Positions 49,160-60,870 of a DNA stretch of 64,000 nucleotides are shown piece by piece; within the stretch, counting starts at the first letter, position 1; every line of letters begins with the position of its first letter. A model generated the notes under the pieces. The model did no database searches. It saw only the letters and a program-made list of their open reading frames with translations, and was not told where the DNA came from. The stretch is taken from positions 21,445,399 to 21,509,398 of the forward strand of contig NC_079206.1 of NCBI RefSeq assembly GCF_026745355.1, read 5' to 3'. The DNA is from Beta vulgaris subsp. vulgaris (taxonomy: Eukaryota > Streptophyta > Magnoliopsida > Caryophyllales > Amaranthaceae). Both the position numbers and the translations under genes were made by a program.

Positions 49160-49390
49160 AGCATGATTCTTCAACTTGTGGATTCTTGTGTTCATGGCTT
49201 CATGCGTGGACTTTTCAAGAATGATGATAGTTGTAATAAAATGACTTATCGGTAATTTCGTATAATTAAATTGTGGTCCAAAGCATGAATCTTCAACCTG
49301 TGGAATCTTGTGTTCATGCGTCGACTTTTCAATAATCATGATAGAACTAACAAAATGACGTATAATTAATATGTGGCCTAAAGATTGGTT
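49160..49390. repeat. ~120-bp direct duplication
   Basis: GATTCTTCAACTTGTGGATTCTTGTGTTCATG near 49164 is repeated as AATCTTCAACCTGTGGAATCTTGTGTTCATG near 49287. In both copies it is followed by CGTGGACTTTTCAA or CGTCGACTTTTCAA, ATGATAG and CAAAATGAC-type words. Confidence 0.8.
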
Positions 49391-49581
49391 GAGAGATTGT
49401 CATAATTTATGATTTTTGCGATTTGCCGTAGTCAGCAAATCACCATAATATTATGTAACAATTGAATTTTGGAATTTTTGAAAGTAGAATTATCCATAAC
49501 TTCCTAACTTCCAAGTTACAAGTCATAGATATCATTAACGGTTAAGATTCAATTGAGTCATCTCCTCTTCTCATCCTCTTC

Positions 49582-51309
49582 TCATCGACAAAGTCCTACA
49601 TCAAGTAACAACATCTCGAATAAAATGAGAGTCAGCCTCAATATGTTTGGTGTGCTCATGAAACACCGAATTCTTAGATATATACACTGCCACAACTCAC
49701 AATATAAATGCATCCTTGCACGATGTTGAACTCCAAGATCACCTAATAACTGCTTAAGCCACTTTAGTTCACACATTATAGCAGCCAAAGAACGATATTC
49801 TGCTTTTGCAAAGGAACGCGATATTGTAGGCTGCTTTTTAGTTTTCCAGGTATAACTTAGCAAAAAAAAAAAATTCATTCACTCAAAGAGCGTCTAGTAA
49901 TGGGACAATTGGCTCAATTAGAATCACAACATCCTTCAAAACGAAGATTACTGTCAAAACGAAATAAACTGATTTTTCTTCAAATATCTAACGATTCTAA
50001 GAGTTGCCTCCCAATGGACAACTTTTGTTGCCTAAATTTCTGATAGAATATGAATATAATATGCTAAATCAGGACAAGTAACAGCAAGATAAATCAACCT
50101 GCCCATCAAACGATGATACTACTCTGCATAGTCCATTAATGGACGTATATACACACACCATCAGCCAAAGCTAGCTAAATGATGTTGTTGCTCGATAGGA
50201 AAATCTGCAGGTTTTGCACCCAGCAATCCACGCTCAAAAATAATGTCCATAGCATAATTCCGTTGACTCATAAATATTCTATGAGGACCAATGGCAACTT
50301 CCAAGCCTATGAAATATTTCAGAACACCCAAATCTTTCTTAAAATATTTTCCAAAATAAGTCTTGAAGTTCAGGAAAACTCTCTAATCATTCCCTGCAAT
50401 AATTATATCATCAATATAGATAAGCAAATTCAACTGAATTTTCTTCCTTGTCAAGGTGAACAAGGAATAATAAGAATAGGATTGCTTAAAAACCATAGGT
50501 TTTTAGAGCATTAGCTAATTTGCAAACCAACATCTAGGTGCCTGCTTCAAACCATACAAAGATTTTTTTCATCCTGCACACTAGATTATTATTTTCATAA
50601 AGCTAGGATGAATCTTCATGTACACCTCCTCTTCCAAATCACCATAAAGAAAAGCATTATGCACATCCATCTGATGAATTTTCCATTTTTTCACAGCAGC
50701 CATAGCAAAAAAAGTGCGAACCATCGTCATTTTTGCCACAGGAGCAAAAGTTTCATCATTATAGTCAATACCCTCTACATGATGATGGTCAAATATGACT
50801 AATCTGACTTTCAATCGCTGTAACTTTCCTTGCTCATCATGATATCTCTATATACTTTGTATACACCCACGTACCCCCCAACGCCTTCTTGCCTAGAGGT
50901 AAGGGTTGCAATTCCCAAGTGCTTGATCTTCCAGAGCTTTAATTTATGTAGCCATGGCCTCAAGCCATCCTTAATGCTTTATAGCCTCCTAAAAAGACTT
51001 AGGAGGATTCCCTACCGTAATAACAACTACATCTCTACAATGTTTGTTATCAGAAAACTTATTACAGCTAACATAATGTGTAATAGGATAAGGAGTACTT
51101 GAGGACTTTGATGAAGCAGGTGGCCGAGCAAATGAACTTTTCTTTTTCTCTACAGTATGAATCACATAATCCTGCAATTTCTTAGAAGGAACTTTGGTGT
51201 TTCTCTCTACCCAAAGCTCCAGTATCAACCTACCCACTCCTTCCTTATACCCGTACTGTCGGGGCAATAACATCCACACGTGGAGCCTTCTGTAGAGCCT
51301 CGGTTGCAT
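49582..51309 (-). pseudogene. Ty1-copia pol fragment, copy 1 (linker, RT, RNase H)
   Basis: In minus order: linker KKLQDYVIHTVEKKK and YPITHYVSCNKFSDNKH (51309-50989). RT follows with FDHHHVEGIDY, ETFAPVAKMT and WKIHQMDVHNAFLYGDLEEE (50814-50581). The polymerase motif reads LLIYIDDIIIAG near 50430-50395. RNase H has KTKKQPTISRSFAKAEYRSL and CELKWLKQLLGDLGVQH (49878-49690). Stops and frameshifts break it, and no LTR is recognised. This is a decayed copia element on the minus strand. Confidence 0.75.
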
Positions 51310-51420
51310 CCCTGCAGGATGCTGAATTCCAAGATCACCTAATGACTACTTAAGCCACTTTAATTCACACACTATAGCAGTCATAAAACAATATTCTACT
51401 TCTGCAAAGGAATATAACAA
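51310..51420 (-). pseudogene. displaced copia RNase H fragment
   Basis: The DNA is a close relative of 49725-49820 and encodes FAEVEYCFMTAIVCELKWLK followed by LGDLGIQHPA. It lies upstream of the linker of copia copy 1, out of normal order, so the fragments have been rearranged or come from two elements. Confidence 0.65.
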
Positions 51421-51424
51421 CAAG

Positions 51425-52320
51425 TGGCAACTAGTTTAATTTAGGCCTGCAAAGATGGTTGTAAGTTCAAACTAAAATATAACTTGGACTAGTTTTCAAA
51501 CATAAAGATATGATATGTTTAGATTAACTAGGGATTAATGATGTACTTCTAGTTCTTTAATGCTTCTATTTTAATCGTCGGAAGTTGCGAAATACTTGTG
51601 GTGATTAGATTAGTTTAGAATCGATATTCGGCCGAGTTCAATATTGATTAAAAGTATGGAAGTATAGGGGAGTTGGGCTACTTGAATTCCTACAATTAAT
51701 CTATCTAATTAATCTTGAATTTATGAAATTGAAGTATAATCAAGGTTAAGAATTTATAAATCTCTGAAAGTATTATGAACTTTAAGTGGAATTACTTGTC
51801 ATCACTTGTAAATAGTAGGTTAGACTTATCTTTAGTTGTTTTTAAATTCATAGAAACATCTTGCATTGTAAACCCCCCCCCCCAAAACAATGTGAATATG
51901 TATATATTAGTAAATAACATATAATCCCTCCGTCCCTTAATAGAGTGCCCATTTCTTTTTTGGACACTATTCAAAGGTAAAGAAAGCCCTCAAAAAATAT
52001 TTCTAATATATAAGAAAAAACATAGTCATGTGGGGTCTTGTTTGATTCGTCTCATTACGTACATTAAGAAAATCAAACTTTTATAATTTTTACTAATATG
52101 AAATTAGAGATATTAACGATACAAAACGTGCATTGGCAAATGTGCATTGGAGAAATGGGCACTCTATTAAGGGACGGAGGGAGTATATAATAGTTGAACT
52201 TGGATTTTAAGATTATATAAATCTCTCCGTGGGATCGACCCTTATTTATCGTTGTACTAAACTTAGATAATACTAATGTGGATAATATAAGGTTTTAATT
52301 TATACATATATCAACACGTA
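51425..52320 (+). mobile_element. gypsy-type LTR/leader remnant
   Basis: Non-coding DNA ending with CTCCGTGGGATCGACCCTTATTTATCG and TTATACATATATCAACACG, in the style of Athila-like LTR ends (compare AATCGACCCTTGACTTG at about 17188). It is interrupted by the Stowaway MITE at 51924-52183. Borders are not resolved. Confidence 0.35.
51924..52183. mobile_element. Stowaway MITE
   Basis: A 260-bp element with terminal repeats ATCCCTCCGTCCCTTAATAG and, on the complement, CTCCCTCCGTCCCTTAATAG. The match runs on through AGTGCCCATTT. TA dinucleotides lie on both sides (51922-51923 and 52184-52185). Confidence 0.92.
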
Positions 52321-52324
52321 CCAA

Positions 52325-53378
52325 CACTAGTGGAAAAAAGCCCATCTGATGCGGTCAAAATCGGGCTTAACGCTCCGATTTTGGTTCGCATCGGATGGGC
52401 TAGCAGCAGTTATGAAGGATTAACTGATCCGGTCCAAAACCGGATCAGTTTGTCACTAACTGATGCGGTTTTGCAAGAAAATCGCATCAGCTAATCAGAT
52501 TAACGGATGTAGTTTTCTTGCAAAACGACATGAGTTTTGGGACTCATGAAATTTTTTTAAAAATCTTGCAGAGCCACAAGCACGGGATGAACCAAAACCA
52601 ACACTCAAGCATACAAACTGATTATACAAATTAAATTACAAAAATTTCGCAAACTAAATTACAAAAAGTTCAAGGAAAATAAATTATAGAATAACAAATA
52701 TTATTCAAACTGATTAAAGACGAAAAATAGGAAACAAAATATTATACGAAATGATTATACAAATCGATTAAACCAAAAACAAACACTCAAGCAAAAAGAC
52801 AAAACCAACACTAGATCTATACATAATAACGAAATTAATTGGCAACAAAATTAAAATGAAAATTAAATAACTAAACTATACATAAAATTAAAAATGTTGA
52901 ACAAATATAAATTGAAATTGAAAATCGAAAAAAAGAAATAAATTAAATCAAATAAAATAACAAATCTAAACCCTAAATTACATGCGAAATTGAGATCATC
53001 TTGGCTTCGTAATTCATCTTCGTCATCTTGGCTTCGTCATTCATCATCCTCATCACTTCGTAATTCGTCTTCATCTCTTCATGTCATCGTGCGAAGGTAG
53101 TGAAAGCGATGGTGGTTCGCTGAATATTGAAGCGACAGTGGTGGTTTGTTGAATGTTGATGCGACGAAGAAAGAACGGCGGGAGTTCAGGGTTGGAATAT
53201 TGACGCAACGAAGAAAGGACGGCAATAGAAAGGACGGTGGTGGTTCATTGTGGAAGGAGAAGGGATTAAGGAGGAAAGAGAGGAGAGGGGGATGGAGCGT
53301 TTAGGCTAGAGGGATTAGGGTTTGGGCGTTGTTCGTCTGAGTTGGGAGGATCGAGTGTGAGAGAGATGAGAGGGTTAT

Positions 53379-53422
<44 letters not shown>

Positions 53423-53695
53423 TAGGATGTTTTTAGGTTTTGTTAGGTGAGCGTCTGAGAGAATGAGATAGTAGTGGGTTGGGGTTATAAGGGAGGAAAT
53501 GGGCCATGAGGAACATGGGCAACGCAGGTTCCGTTTTTCTTTTAGAAAAATAAGAAAATTTGCTCCGGTTCACCAGAGGACCGGATCAGATTTTCCACCC
53601 AACTTTCCTTGCCATTTTTTTAATTGATTTTATAATGCGATTTTGTAAAAACCGCATTTGTTACTAATCGACAAATAAGGTTTTTTCCACTAATC
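52325..53695. mobile_element. non-autonomous CACTA-like element (~1.37 kb)
   Basis: It starts CACTAGTGGAAAAAAG. The right end on the complement reads GATTAGTGGAAAAAACC, so twelve terminal bases match apart from the outermost three. Both ends carry subterminal words such as TGATGCGG, CCGGATCAG and GCGGTTTTGCAAG in both orientations. The interior holds CTTCGTAATTC-type repeats (52990-53080) and a GA microsatellite (53379-53422) but no transposase. A 3-bp target duplication is not clear. The right end abuts the YVDD region of a copia RT fragment. Confidence 0.7.
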
Positions 53696-54431
53696 ATCAA
53701 CATAGATAAGCACATTCAACTGAATTTTCTTCCTTGTCAAGGTGAACAAGGAATAATAAGAATAGGACTGCTTAAAACCATAGGTTTTTAGACCATTAGC
53801 TAATTTGCAAACCAACATCTAGGTGTATGATTCAAACCATACAAAGAATTTTTCATCCTGCACACCAGATTATTATTATTTTGGTTAAAGCTAGGAGGAA
53901 TATGCATGTACACCTCCTCTACCAAATCATCATGAAGAAAAGCATTATGCACATCCATCTGATGAATTTGCCATTTTTTCACAGCAGCAATAGCAAGGAA
54001 AGTGTGAACCGTCATCATTTTTGCCACAGGAGCAAAAGTTTTATCATAGTCAATACTCTCTACATGATGATGGTCAAATATGACCGATCTGACTTTCAAT
54101 CGCTGCAACTTTCCATGCTCATCATATTTCTTTGTATACTTTGTATACATCAACTTACTCCCCAACACCTTCTTGCCTAGAGGTAAGGGTTGCAATTCCC
54201 ATGTGCTTGATCTTTCAAAGTTTTAATTTCTATAACCATGGCCTCAAGCCATCCTTCATGCTTCATAGCCTCCTTAAAAGACTTAGGAGGATTTCCTACA
54301 CTAATAACAACTAGATATCTACGATGTTTATCAAAATACTTATCACAGCTAAAATAATGTGTAATAGGATAAGGATTACTTGAGGACTTTGATGAAGGAG
54401 GTGGTTAAGACGATGAAATTTTCTTTTTACA
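53696..54431 (-). pseudogene. Ty1-copia pol fragment, copy 2
   Basis: A minus-strand relative of 50400-51130. It has PLGKKVLGSKLMYTKYTKKY, FDHHHVESIDY, KTFAPVAK, WQIHQMDVHNAFLHDDLVEE and KNSLYGLNHTPRCWF (54195-53800). Then the polymerase motif YVDD lies at its left edge, where the CACTA-like element begins. At its right edge (54431) the SIRE-type LTR begins. So copy 2 is cut on both sides by later insertions. Confidence 0.75.
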
Positions 54432-55781
54432 TGTTGAACCCTAGTTTTGATAATGACAAAGAAACAAAGGAACAAACTAAGTAGTGAACTAATGAATTAT
54501 TTAAGTGTATGGTGTTTAAGGTATCAATGCAAGGAACTGGGAGAATACGAAGTCAATGAAGAAGTCAAGAGAGGATTTCAAAGGCTAAGTAAAGAAGTTT
54601 CTATGTTGATACTGGAGCAAGCATTGGATCAAGAATAATAGAAGCTAGGCGTTTTATTTTCTAGTTCCAATGTAAAGGAACAAAGAAAGAATGGTAAGGA
54701 ACTGTGGCAGTATTTGAGAATGAGCGTTTGTTCCTTGTAAGGAACAAACTAAGTGGCACTTACGAAATATGTTAAAGGAACTGATAATAAAGGAACTAGA
54801 CTTAGGCGTGTATTATGTAACGGTTAAAAGATATTGAGTAAGTCATGCCTAGATTATAGGAAATTAGTTATTCTAATTTCAAATGATAAAATCAGTTTTA
54901 AAAAGAAAATCTGTTTTGGAAAAGATATTTATTTTTCGGAAAATAAGAAAATAAATATCCGGTTGTTAGAAAGATTTTATTTAAAGATATTATTTTCTTA
55001 AAGATTAAAATTCAGTTTAAAGATAAAAAGATTTATAAAAACTGATTTTCGGATAATGCTCAAGGAACTCCTATTATTAGGAGTAATGGCTGATTTATCC
55101 ACGTTCATTTATAGTTCATGGGATCATGGGACATGATGTAAAACGTGTTCCTTAGGGGAAGGAACATCATGGGTAAATGGATTAAACTGTACTCTAACAT
55201 TAATCCCACGTTCTTCATGATTAACACTATAAATATAGAAGTCTAGATAAGTTCCAAATTGTGTCTGACTAAGTAATTAAGTGAGTTTAACTTATTAAGT
55301 GTCAGTGCCTTCATTCTCTCATAATAGCCATTTGTTCTTTGCCTTCTTACTCTAATTCCACTAAGCTTATTTCGATCAATTGTATTTTGGTTTTTGGGGT
55401 AAGGGAACTTTGAGTGAAGTTCTGTAAGAGAAAGGCTTTGAGTGAAGCTTGTATGTGTGAGAAAACTTCGAGTGAAGTTGAGAGGAACTGCTGTTAAGGG
55501 AACAGTGGTTCAGGAACTTGAGTTTAGGAACTCAAGGTGGCTCGAGTTAGAATTAGGTTGTAACAGAGTTGTTTGGCCTAATTAGTGAAAGTGTTGAGTT
55601 TAAAATCCCTAGTGGTCGAGGTTGTTTCTTCTTGTTGGGCCCAAGAAGTTTTTCCTCGTAAAAATCCCTTGTGTTCCTTTAGCTTGTTTATTCGTTTAAG
55701 TTTTAATTTCCGCAAAAAGTTACGTTTATTTCTACACCTACAATTCACCCCCCCTCTTGTAGTGTTCCTAGGGAAATAACA
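54432..55781 (+). repeat. 5' LTR of the SIRE-type element
   Basis: It begins TGTTGAACCCTAG and ends AAATAACA, giving TG..CA borders and 1350 bp. A promoter-like CTATAAATA lies at 55228-55236. The first 170 bp match the 3' LTR start at 63830 except for one inserted base (GTGTTTAAGG versus GTGTTCTAAGG). It contains 20 GGAAC/GTTCC words by my count. Confidence 0.9.
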
Positions 55782-55783
55782 AT

Positions 55784-55795
55784 TGGTATCAGAGC
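55784..55795 (+). promoter_or_regulatory. primer binding site (tRNA-iMet type)
   Basis: TGGTATCAGAGC, two bases after the LTR end, is the standard copia primer site complementary to the 3' end of initiator methionine tRNA. Confidence 0.92.
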
Positions 55796-55845
55796 TAGAA
55801 CTCACGTAAGATAGGAAACCCTATTGAGAAAAGATCCAAGGAACA

Positions 55846-57550
55846 ATGAATACCACCGAGAAACTTGAAGAAGGTTATTCCACTCAAAGGCCTCCTATGT
55901 TCAATGGGAAGTACTACAACTATTGGAAGAACCGCATGGAGATATTCATCAAGGCTGAAAACTATCAGGTATGGAGAGTCATTGAAGTTGGTGATTTCGA
56001 AGTCACAACTACAAATGACAAAAATGAGGTAACTCTTAAACCCCTCTCTGATTATGACAAATCTGATTTTAAAAAATGGAAGTAAATGCCATGGCTATTA
56101 AATATTGCATTGTGGACTTGGACCCCATGAACATAATAGGATCATGGGATGCAAATCCGCAAAGCAAATATGGGATTTACTAGAAGTAACCCACGAAGGA
56201 ACTAATGAAGTTAAAAGATCGAAAATTGATTTACTTATGAATCAATATGAACTGTTCTGCATGAAATCCAAAGAAAGCATCCGAGACATGTTTACTCGTT
56301 TTACTAACATTATAAATGAGTTGGCTTCTCTTGGAAAGTTTATTTCATCTGAGGAACAGGTTCGAAAGGTTCTTAGGAGTCTTCCTAAGGACAGATGGAT
56401 GGCTAAAGTCACGCTCTTCAAGAAACAAAAGACTTCACTAAGTTCAACTTAGAACAGCTGGCAGGGTCACTTATGACTCATGAGCTTCACCTTGATACTG
56501 AATATGGTGAAAGCTCCAAATCAAAATCAATTGCTCTCAAAGCAGATGATGAAGATGATTCGGACTCTGAAGAAGAAGAAGCAGCCCTCATGGTTCGAAA
56601 ATTTCGAAAGATGTACAGGAACATGAAGAATGGAAACTTCAAAGGTAAAACTAAGAAATTTTCTAACAAAGCTGCTTGTCATAAATGTGGAAGTACAGAT
56701 CACTTCATCAAGAAATGTCCTCTTTGGGAAAAGACAAAACCAAAGAAAGGAACAAGGAACGCTTTGCTGAAAGGAACAAAGAATCAAAAGCACCTTTCTC
56801 TAAGGCAAATGTGCGCAAAGCTATGATAGCTGCTTGGGGAGATTCAGAGACGGAAGAAGAAGAGGAACAACCAACTGAAGAAACAGCAAACCTTTGCCTC
56901 ATGGCAAACACTGACGAAAAAGAAGATGAAGAAAAAATTGAGGTAAGTCAACATGGACTTGAGTCAGAACTAGATGGTAAAACTAGGACTGAAATATATG
57001 ATCTTCTTTATGATGCAATTCTTGAATGTAGAGATGAACGTGAAAAACTTAACAAACGGAACAAGCCTTAAAGGTTTGCAAGGAACACATAGAATGGCTT
57101 AAGAAAATGAGAACGATGTCGAAACTAGATTTTTGATTTTTTAATAAAAACTTAAAAATCAAAGAATTTTATGAGAGTTTGAAAAATGAAAATTATCTAA
57201 TTAATTTAGAGATTTCACACTTGAAGGAATTTGTCCCTGTTCTGAGTTCCTTTGATATAAGATCAACCCCTTTGAAAGGATACAGATCTGAGATTGAAAA
57301 AATAAATAAAGAGAAAAATATTTTAAAGGAACAGATCTGTAATCTTAAAAAGGAACTGGTTGTCGCAAGGAACAGAGGCAAAATCATGAAAGTTCCTAAG
57401 TGGATTGAGAAACCACAGACCAAAAGGAAGGAAGGTCTTGGTTTTGAAAACTACAAGAAAAGGAACAAGACAAAGAAATATGTTGATCTACCTAGTGATA
57501 ATTCTGTATGTATTGTGGCAAGGTAGGTCATTACATAAATCAATGTCAAC
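55846..57550 (+). pseudogene. SIRE-type gag, frameshifted
   Basis: The ATG at 55846 opens a frame with PPMFNGKYYNYWKNRMEIFI (copia gag N-terminal block), which stops at 56083. After shifts, SAKQIWDLLEVTHEGTNEVK, NELASLGKF and VRKVLRSLPKDRW follow (the UBN2-like gag core). Then comes an acidic stretch, then the zinc knuckle CHKCGSTDHFIKKC (56677-56718). A coiled, Glu/Lys-rich region follows. A second knuckle CMYCGKVGHYINQC lies at 57505-57546 in another frame. The protein would form the particle and bind RNA. At least four frame changes are visible, so this copy is not intact. Confidence 0.8.
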
Positions 57551-57689
57551 TAAAATCTGAGATGATTGGGAAAAATGTGACAATAAGTAAGAAAAAATGG
57601 GTTGTCAAAACAAATCCTAGTCAAGAACAGGAACCCACGAAAGATGGGGTTCCTTCAACTAACAACTAGTTGATTTTTGCAGGTTGGAG

Positions 57690-57980
57690 TGAGGGGGAAC
57701 AACATTGGTATCTCGATAGTGGTTGTTCCAAGCACATGACAGGAGACAAAAGAAGTTTCTCTCACTCACAACCTATGAAGGTGGCAGTGTAACATTTGGT
57801 GATAATAAGAAAGGTAACATTGTTGCTATGGGTAAGGTCGGTAAGTCACCATTACACTCCATTGAAAATGTATTTTTAGTTGAAGGTCTAAAACATAATC
57901 TATTAAGCATTTCTCAATTCTGTGACAAAGGAAATACTGTAAAATTTGAAAGAAAAATGCTTAATCATCAACATTAAAAC
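57690..57980 (+). pseudogene. SIRE-type protease and start of the pre-integrase region
   Basis: The segment WYLDSGCSKHMTGD contains the aspartic protease active-site triad DSG (57715-57723). After a frameshift, TYEGGSVTFGDNKKGNIVAM and ENVFLVEGLKHNLLSISQFC follow, the typical copia protease C-terminal part. A stop separates it from the pre-integrase frame at 57993. Confidence 0.8.
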
Positions 57981-57992
57981 TAAGAAGGTTAT

Positions 57993-59054
57993 TTGGAAGG
58001 AACAAGGAAAGGGAACACATACATTGTGGATCTAGACCTTGTTCCTCAAATCAATTTAACTTGTCTTAGTGTTATTGAAGATGATTCACTTCTATGGCAC
58101 AAGCGTCTAGGACATGCTAGCTTTTCATTACTTGAGAAACTTAGATCAAAAGACCTTGTTTTAGGATTACCATCCATAAAATTTCATATTGATCAAGTTT
58201 GTGATGCATGTGCACGAGGTAAACAAGTAAGATCCTCTTTCAAATCTAAAACGATTGTAAGTACCACTAAACCATTAGAGTTAATTCATATGGACTTATG
58301 TGGACCCATGAGAATTCAAAGCAGAAGTGGAAAGAGGTATGTACTTGTGATTGTAGATGACTACTCTAGGTACACTTGGGTTATTTTTCTCTCTAGTAAA
58401 GATGAAACTTATGATGAGTTCCTTGTCTTTGCTAAAAGAGTTCAAAACCTAAGTGGACATAAAATAATGCACATTAGATCAGATCATGGCAAGGAATTCG
58501 AAAATTATAAATTTGATGACCTAAGCAGAGATAATGGCCTAGATCATAATTTTTCTTCCCCTAGAACACCACAACAAAATGGTGTTGTAGAAAGGAAAAA
58601 TAGAACTTTGGAGGAAATGTCTAGAACCATGTTAATTGCTAGTGAACTTCCAAGGAACTTTTGGGCTGAAGCTGTTAATACTGCTTGTCACATAATTAAT
58701 CGTGCCATGATGAGACCTATCATTAATAAAACTCCTTATGAACTTTACTTTGGAAAGAAACCAAACATCACCTATTTTAGAACATTTGGATGCAAATGTT
58801 ATGTGCATAATAATGGAAAAGATAATCTTGGAAAATTTGATGCAAGGAGTGATGAAGCAACATTTTTAGGATACTCCTCACATAGTAAAGCTTATAGAGT
58901 ATATAACAAGAGAACTATGTGTGTTGAAGAAAGCATTCATGTAATCTTTGATGAATCTGACAAACATAATCCAAGCATACAGGTTGATGACTATGAGATA
59001 GGGTTAGCACAACCTAGTCAAGGAACACAGATTCACAAGAAGAAGAAGAAGTGA
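57993..59054 (+). CDS. SIRE-type pre-integrase and integrase segment
   Basis: Uninterrupted 353-codon frame. Residues about 31-75 hold the HHCC zinc motif (WHKRLGHASF, CDACARGKQ). The rve core follows with the catalytic triad in HMDLCGP, RSDHGKEFEN and NGVVERKNRTL. A C-terminal part has FGCKCYVHNN and DEATFLGYSSHSKAYRVYN. It ends in a Lys run by frameshift. All three acidic residues are present, so this segment alone could be catalytically sound. It is normally part of a gag-pol polyprotein, not a separate protein. The listed start is only the first ATG of the open segment. Confidence 0.85.
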   Translation: MEGTRKGNTYIVDLDLVPQINLTCLSVIEDDSLLWHKRLGHASFSLLEKLRSKDLVLGLPSIKFHIDQVCDACARGKQVRSSFKSKTIVSTTKPLELIHMDLCGPMRIQSRSGKRYVLVIVDDYSRYTWVIFLSSKDETYDEFLVFAKRVQNLSGHKIMHIRSDHGKEFENYKFDDLSRDNGLDHNFSSPRTPQQNGVVERKNRTLEEMSRTMLIASELPRNFWAEAVNTACHIINRAMMRPIINKTPYELYFGKKPNITYFRTFGCKCYVHNNGKDNLGKFDARSDEATFLGYSSHSKAYRVYNKRTMCVEESIHVIFDESDKHNPSIQVDDYEIGLAQPSQGTQIHKKKKK

Positions 59055-59276
59055 AAGAGGAAAGGAACGAGGAATTGAAAATAATGAATCAATGTTTCCT
59101 GTTCCTCAAGGAGGAGAAGATGCTCCTGTTCCTCTAAATGAAGGAACTGAGTCCACCGAGGCTAACAGAGGAACAACTGAGCAGAGTTCCTCATCACTCA
59201 AGGAACTCATGAGGAACAACATGTTCCTATAAGAGAGTTTCAACCAAAACCTTGGAGATTACAAAAGTCACATCCT
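59055..59276 (+). pseudogene. SIRE-type pol linker
   Basis: A frameshifted Glu/Pro/Ser-rich linker between integrase and RT, very dense in GTTCC and GGAAC words. No domain. Confidence 0.5.
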
Positions 59277-60870
59277 GTGGAACTCATAATCAGCGACATA
59301 TCCAAAGGTACGCAAACTAGATCTCAGTTAAGGAACTTTTGTGCATTTCATGCGTTCCTATCAATGATGGAACCAAGAAATCATGAAGAAGCCTTAACTG
59401 ACTCTGATTGGATTATTGCAATGCAAGCTGAATTAAATGAGTTTGAAAGAAACAAGGTATGGCATCTAGTTCCTTCATCTAAACAACAAAAAGTAATTGG
59501 CTTAAAATGGGTGTTTAGAAACAAACTAGATGAATATGGAACCATTGTAAGAAACAAAGCTAGACTTGTAGTAAAAGGTTATAACCAACAAGAAGGAATT
59601 GATTATGAAGAAACCTTTGCTCCTGTAGCTAGATTAGAAGCCATTAGAAATTTAATTGCATTTGCTGCTTACATGGGATTAAATTATATCAAATGGATGT
59701 TAAGTGTGCATTTTTAAATGGCTATCTAAACGAAGATGTATATGTTGAAAACCCCCGTTTGAAAATAAAATCTCCCAAATCATGTCTACAAGCTTGATAA
59801 AGCTCTTTATGGGTTAAAACAAGCACCTAGATCATGGTATGAGAGATTATCCAAGTTCCTTTTAGAAAACAACTTTAAAAGAGGAAAGGTTGATAAAACC
59901 TTGTTCCTAAAATCTAAAGGAACTGATATTTTGCTTGTTCAAATATATGTTGATGACATCATATTCGGAGCTACTAATGAAACATTGTGCAAAGAATTCT
60001 CAAGTCTCATGAGCAATGAATTTGAAATGAGTATGATGGGTGAGTTAAATTTCTTTCTTGGACTACAAATCAAACAAACTGAAAAAGGTATAATTGTTCA
60101 CCAACAAAAATACATAAAGGAACTATTAAAGAAATATGGCCTCGAAAATTCAAAGATAAATCACACTCCTATGGGAACTTCAACTAGATTAGATGAAGAC
60201 TCCATAGGAACAAGTGTTGATCAAACAAAATATAGAGGAATGATTGGTTCACTTTTGTATCTAACTGCTAGTCGTCCAGACATAGCTTTCAGTGTTGGTT
60301 TGTGTGCTAGATTTCAAGCAAATCCAAAGGAGTCTCACCTCACTGCTGTGAAGAGAATTCTTAGATACCTTAAAGGAACAGATGATCTTGGACTCTACTA
60401 TCCAAGAAGTGATACATTCGAACTAAAAGGATATGCAGATGCAGATTATGCTGGAGATCTTGTAATAGGAAAAGCACCTCAGGTATGGCACAATTCCTTG
60501 GTCATAGTTTAGTTTCTTGGAGTACCAAGAAACAAAACACAGTTGCTTTATCCACTGCTGAAGCAGAATATGTAGCTGCTGCTGCATGTTGCTCTCAAAT
60601 GCTTTGGATAAAACAACAACTTAGTGACTATGGAATAAACTTTGAATGTGTTCCTATTTATTGTGACAATACAAGTGCTATAGTATATCTAAAGATCCAG
60701 TGCATCTTCTAGAGTAAAGCATATACAATAAGACATCACTTTTTAAGAGAAAATGTTGAAAAAGGTTTGATAAACTTGAGTTTTGTCAAACTGATTATCA
60801 GATTGCTGATATCCTAACTAAGCCTTTGCAAAGAGATAGATATGAAAAATTAAGGCTTGAGTTAGGTTAA
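59277..60870 (+). pseudogene. SIRE-type reverse transcriptase and RNase H
   Basis: RT starts in the frame at 59277 with EPRNHEEALTDSDWIIAMQA, GLKWVFRNKLDEYG and YEETFAPVARLEAIR. Then a frameshift near 59690 leads to QMDVKCAFLNGYLNEDVYVE. The polymerase motif is YVDDIIFG (59946 on), followed by GELNFFLGLQIKQTEKG, MGTSTRLDED and GMIGSLLYLTASRPDIAFSV. RNase H has KGYADADYAGD, then, after a shift, STAEAEYVAAAACCSQMLWI and CDNTSAI. The tail DILTKPLQRDRYEKLR ends near 60870. The catalytic residues are visible, but at least four frame breaks prevent a continuous product. Confidence 0.85.

Noticed and set aside
53379..53422. GA-rich tract as a GAGA-type regulatory site
   Set aside because: It is a simple microsatellite inside a non-autonomous transposon with no gene next to it.
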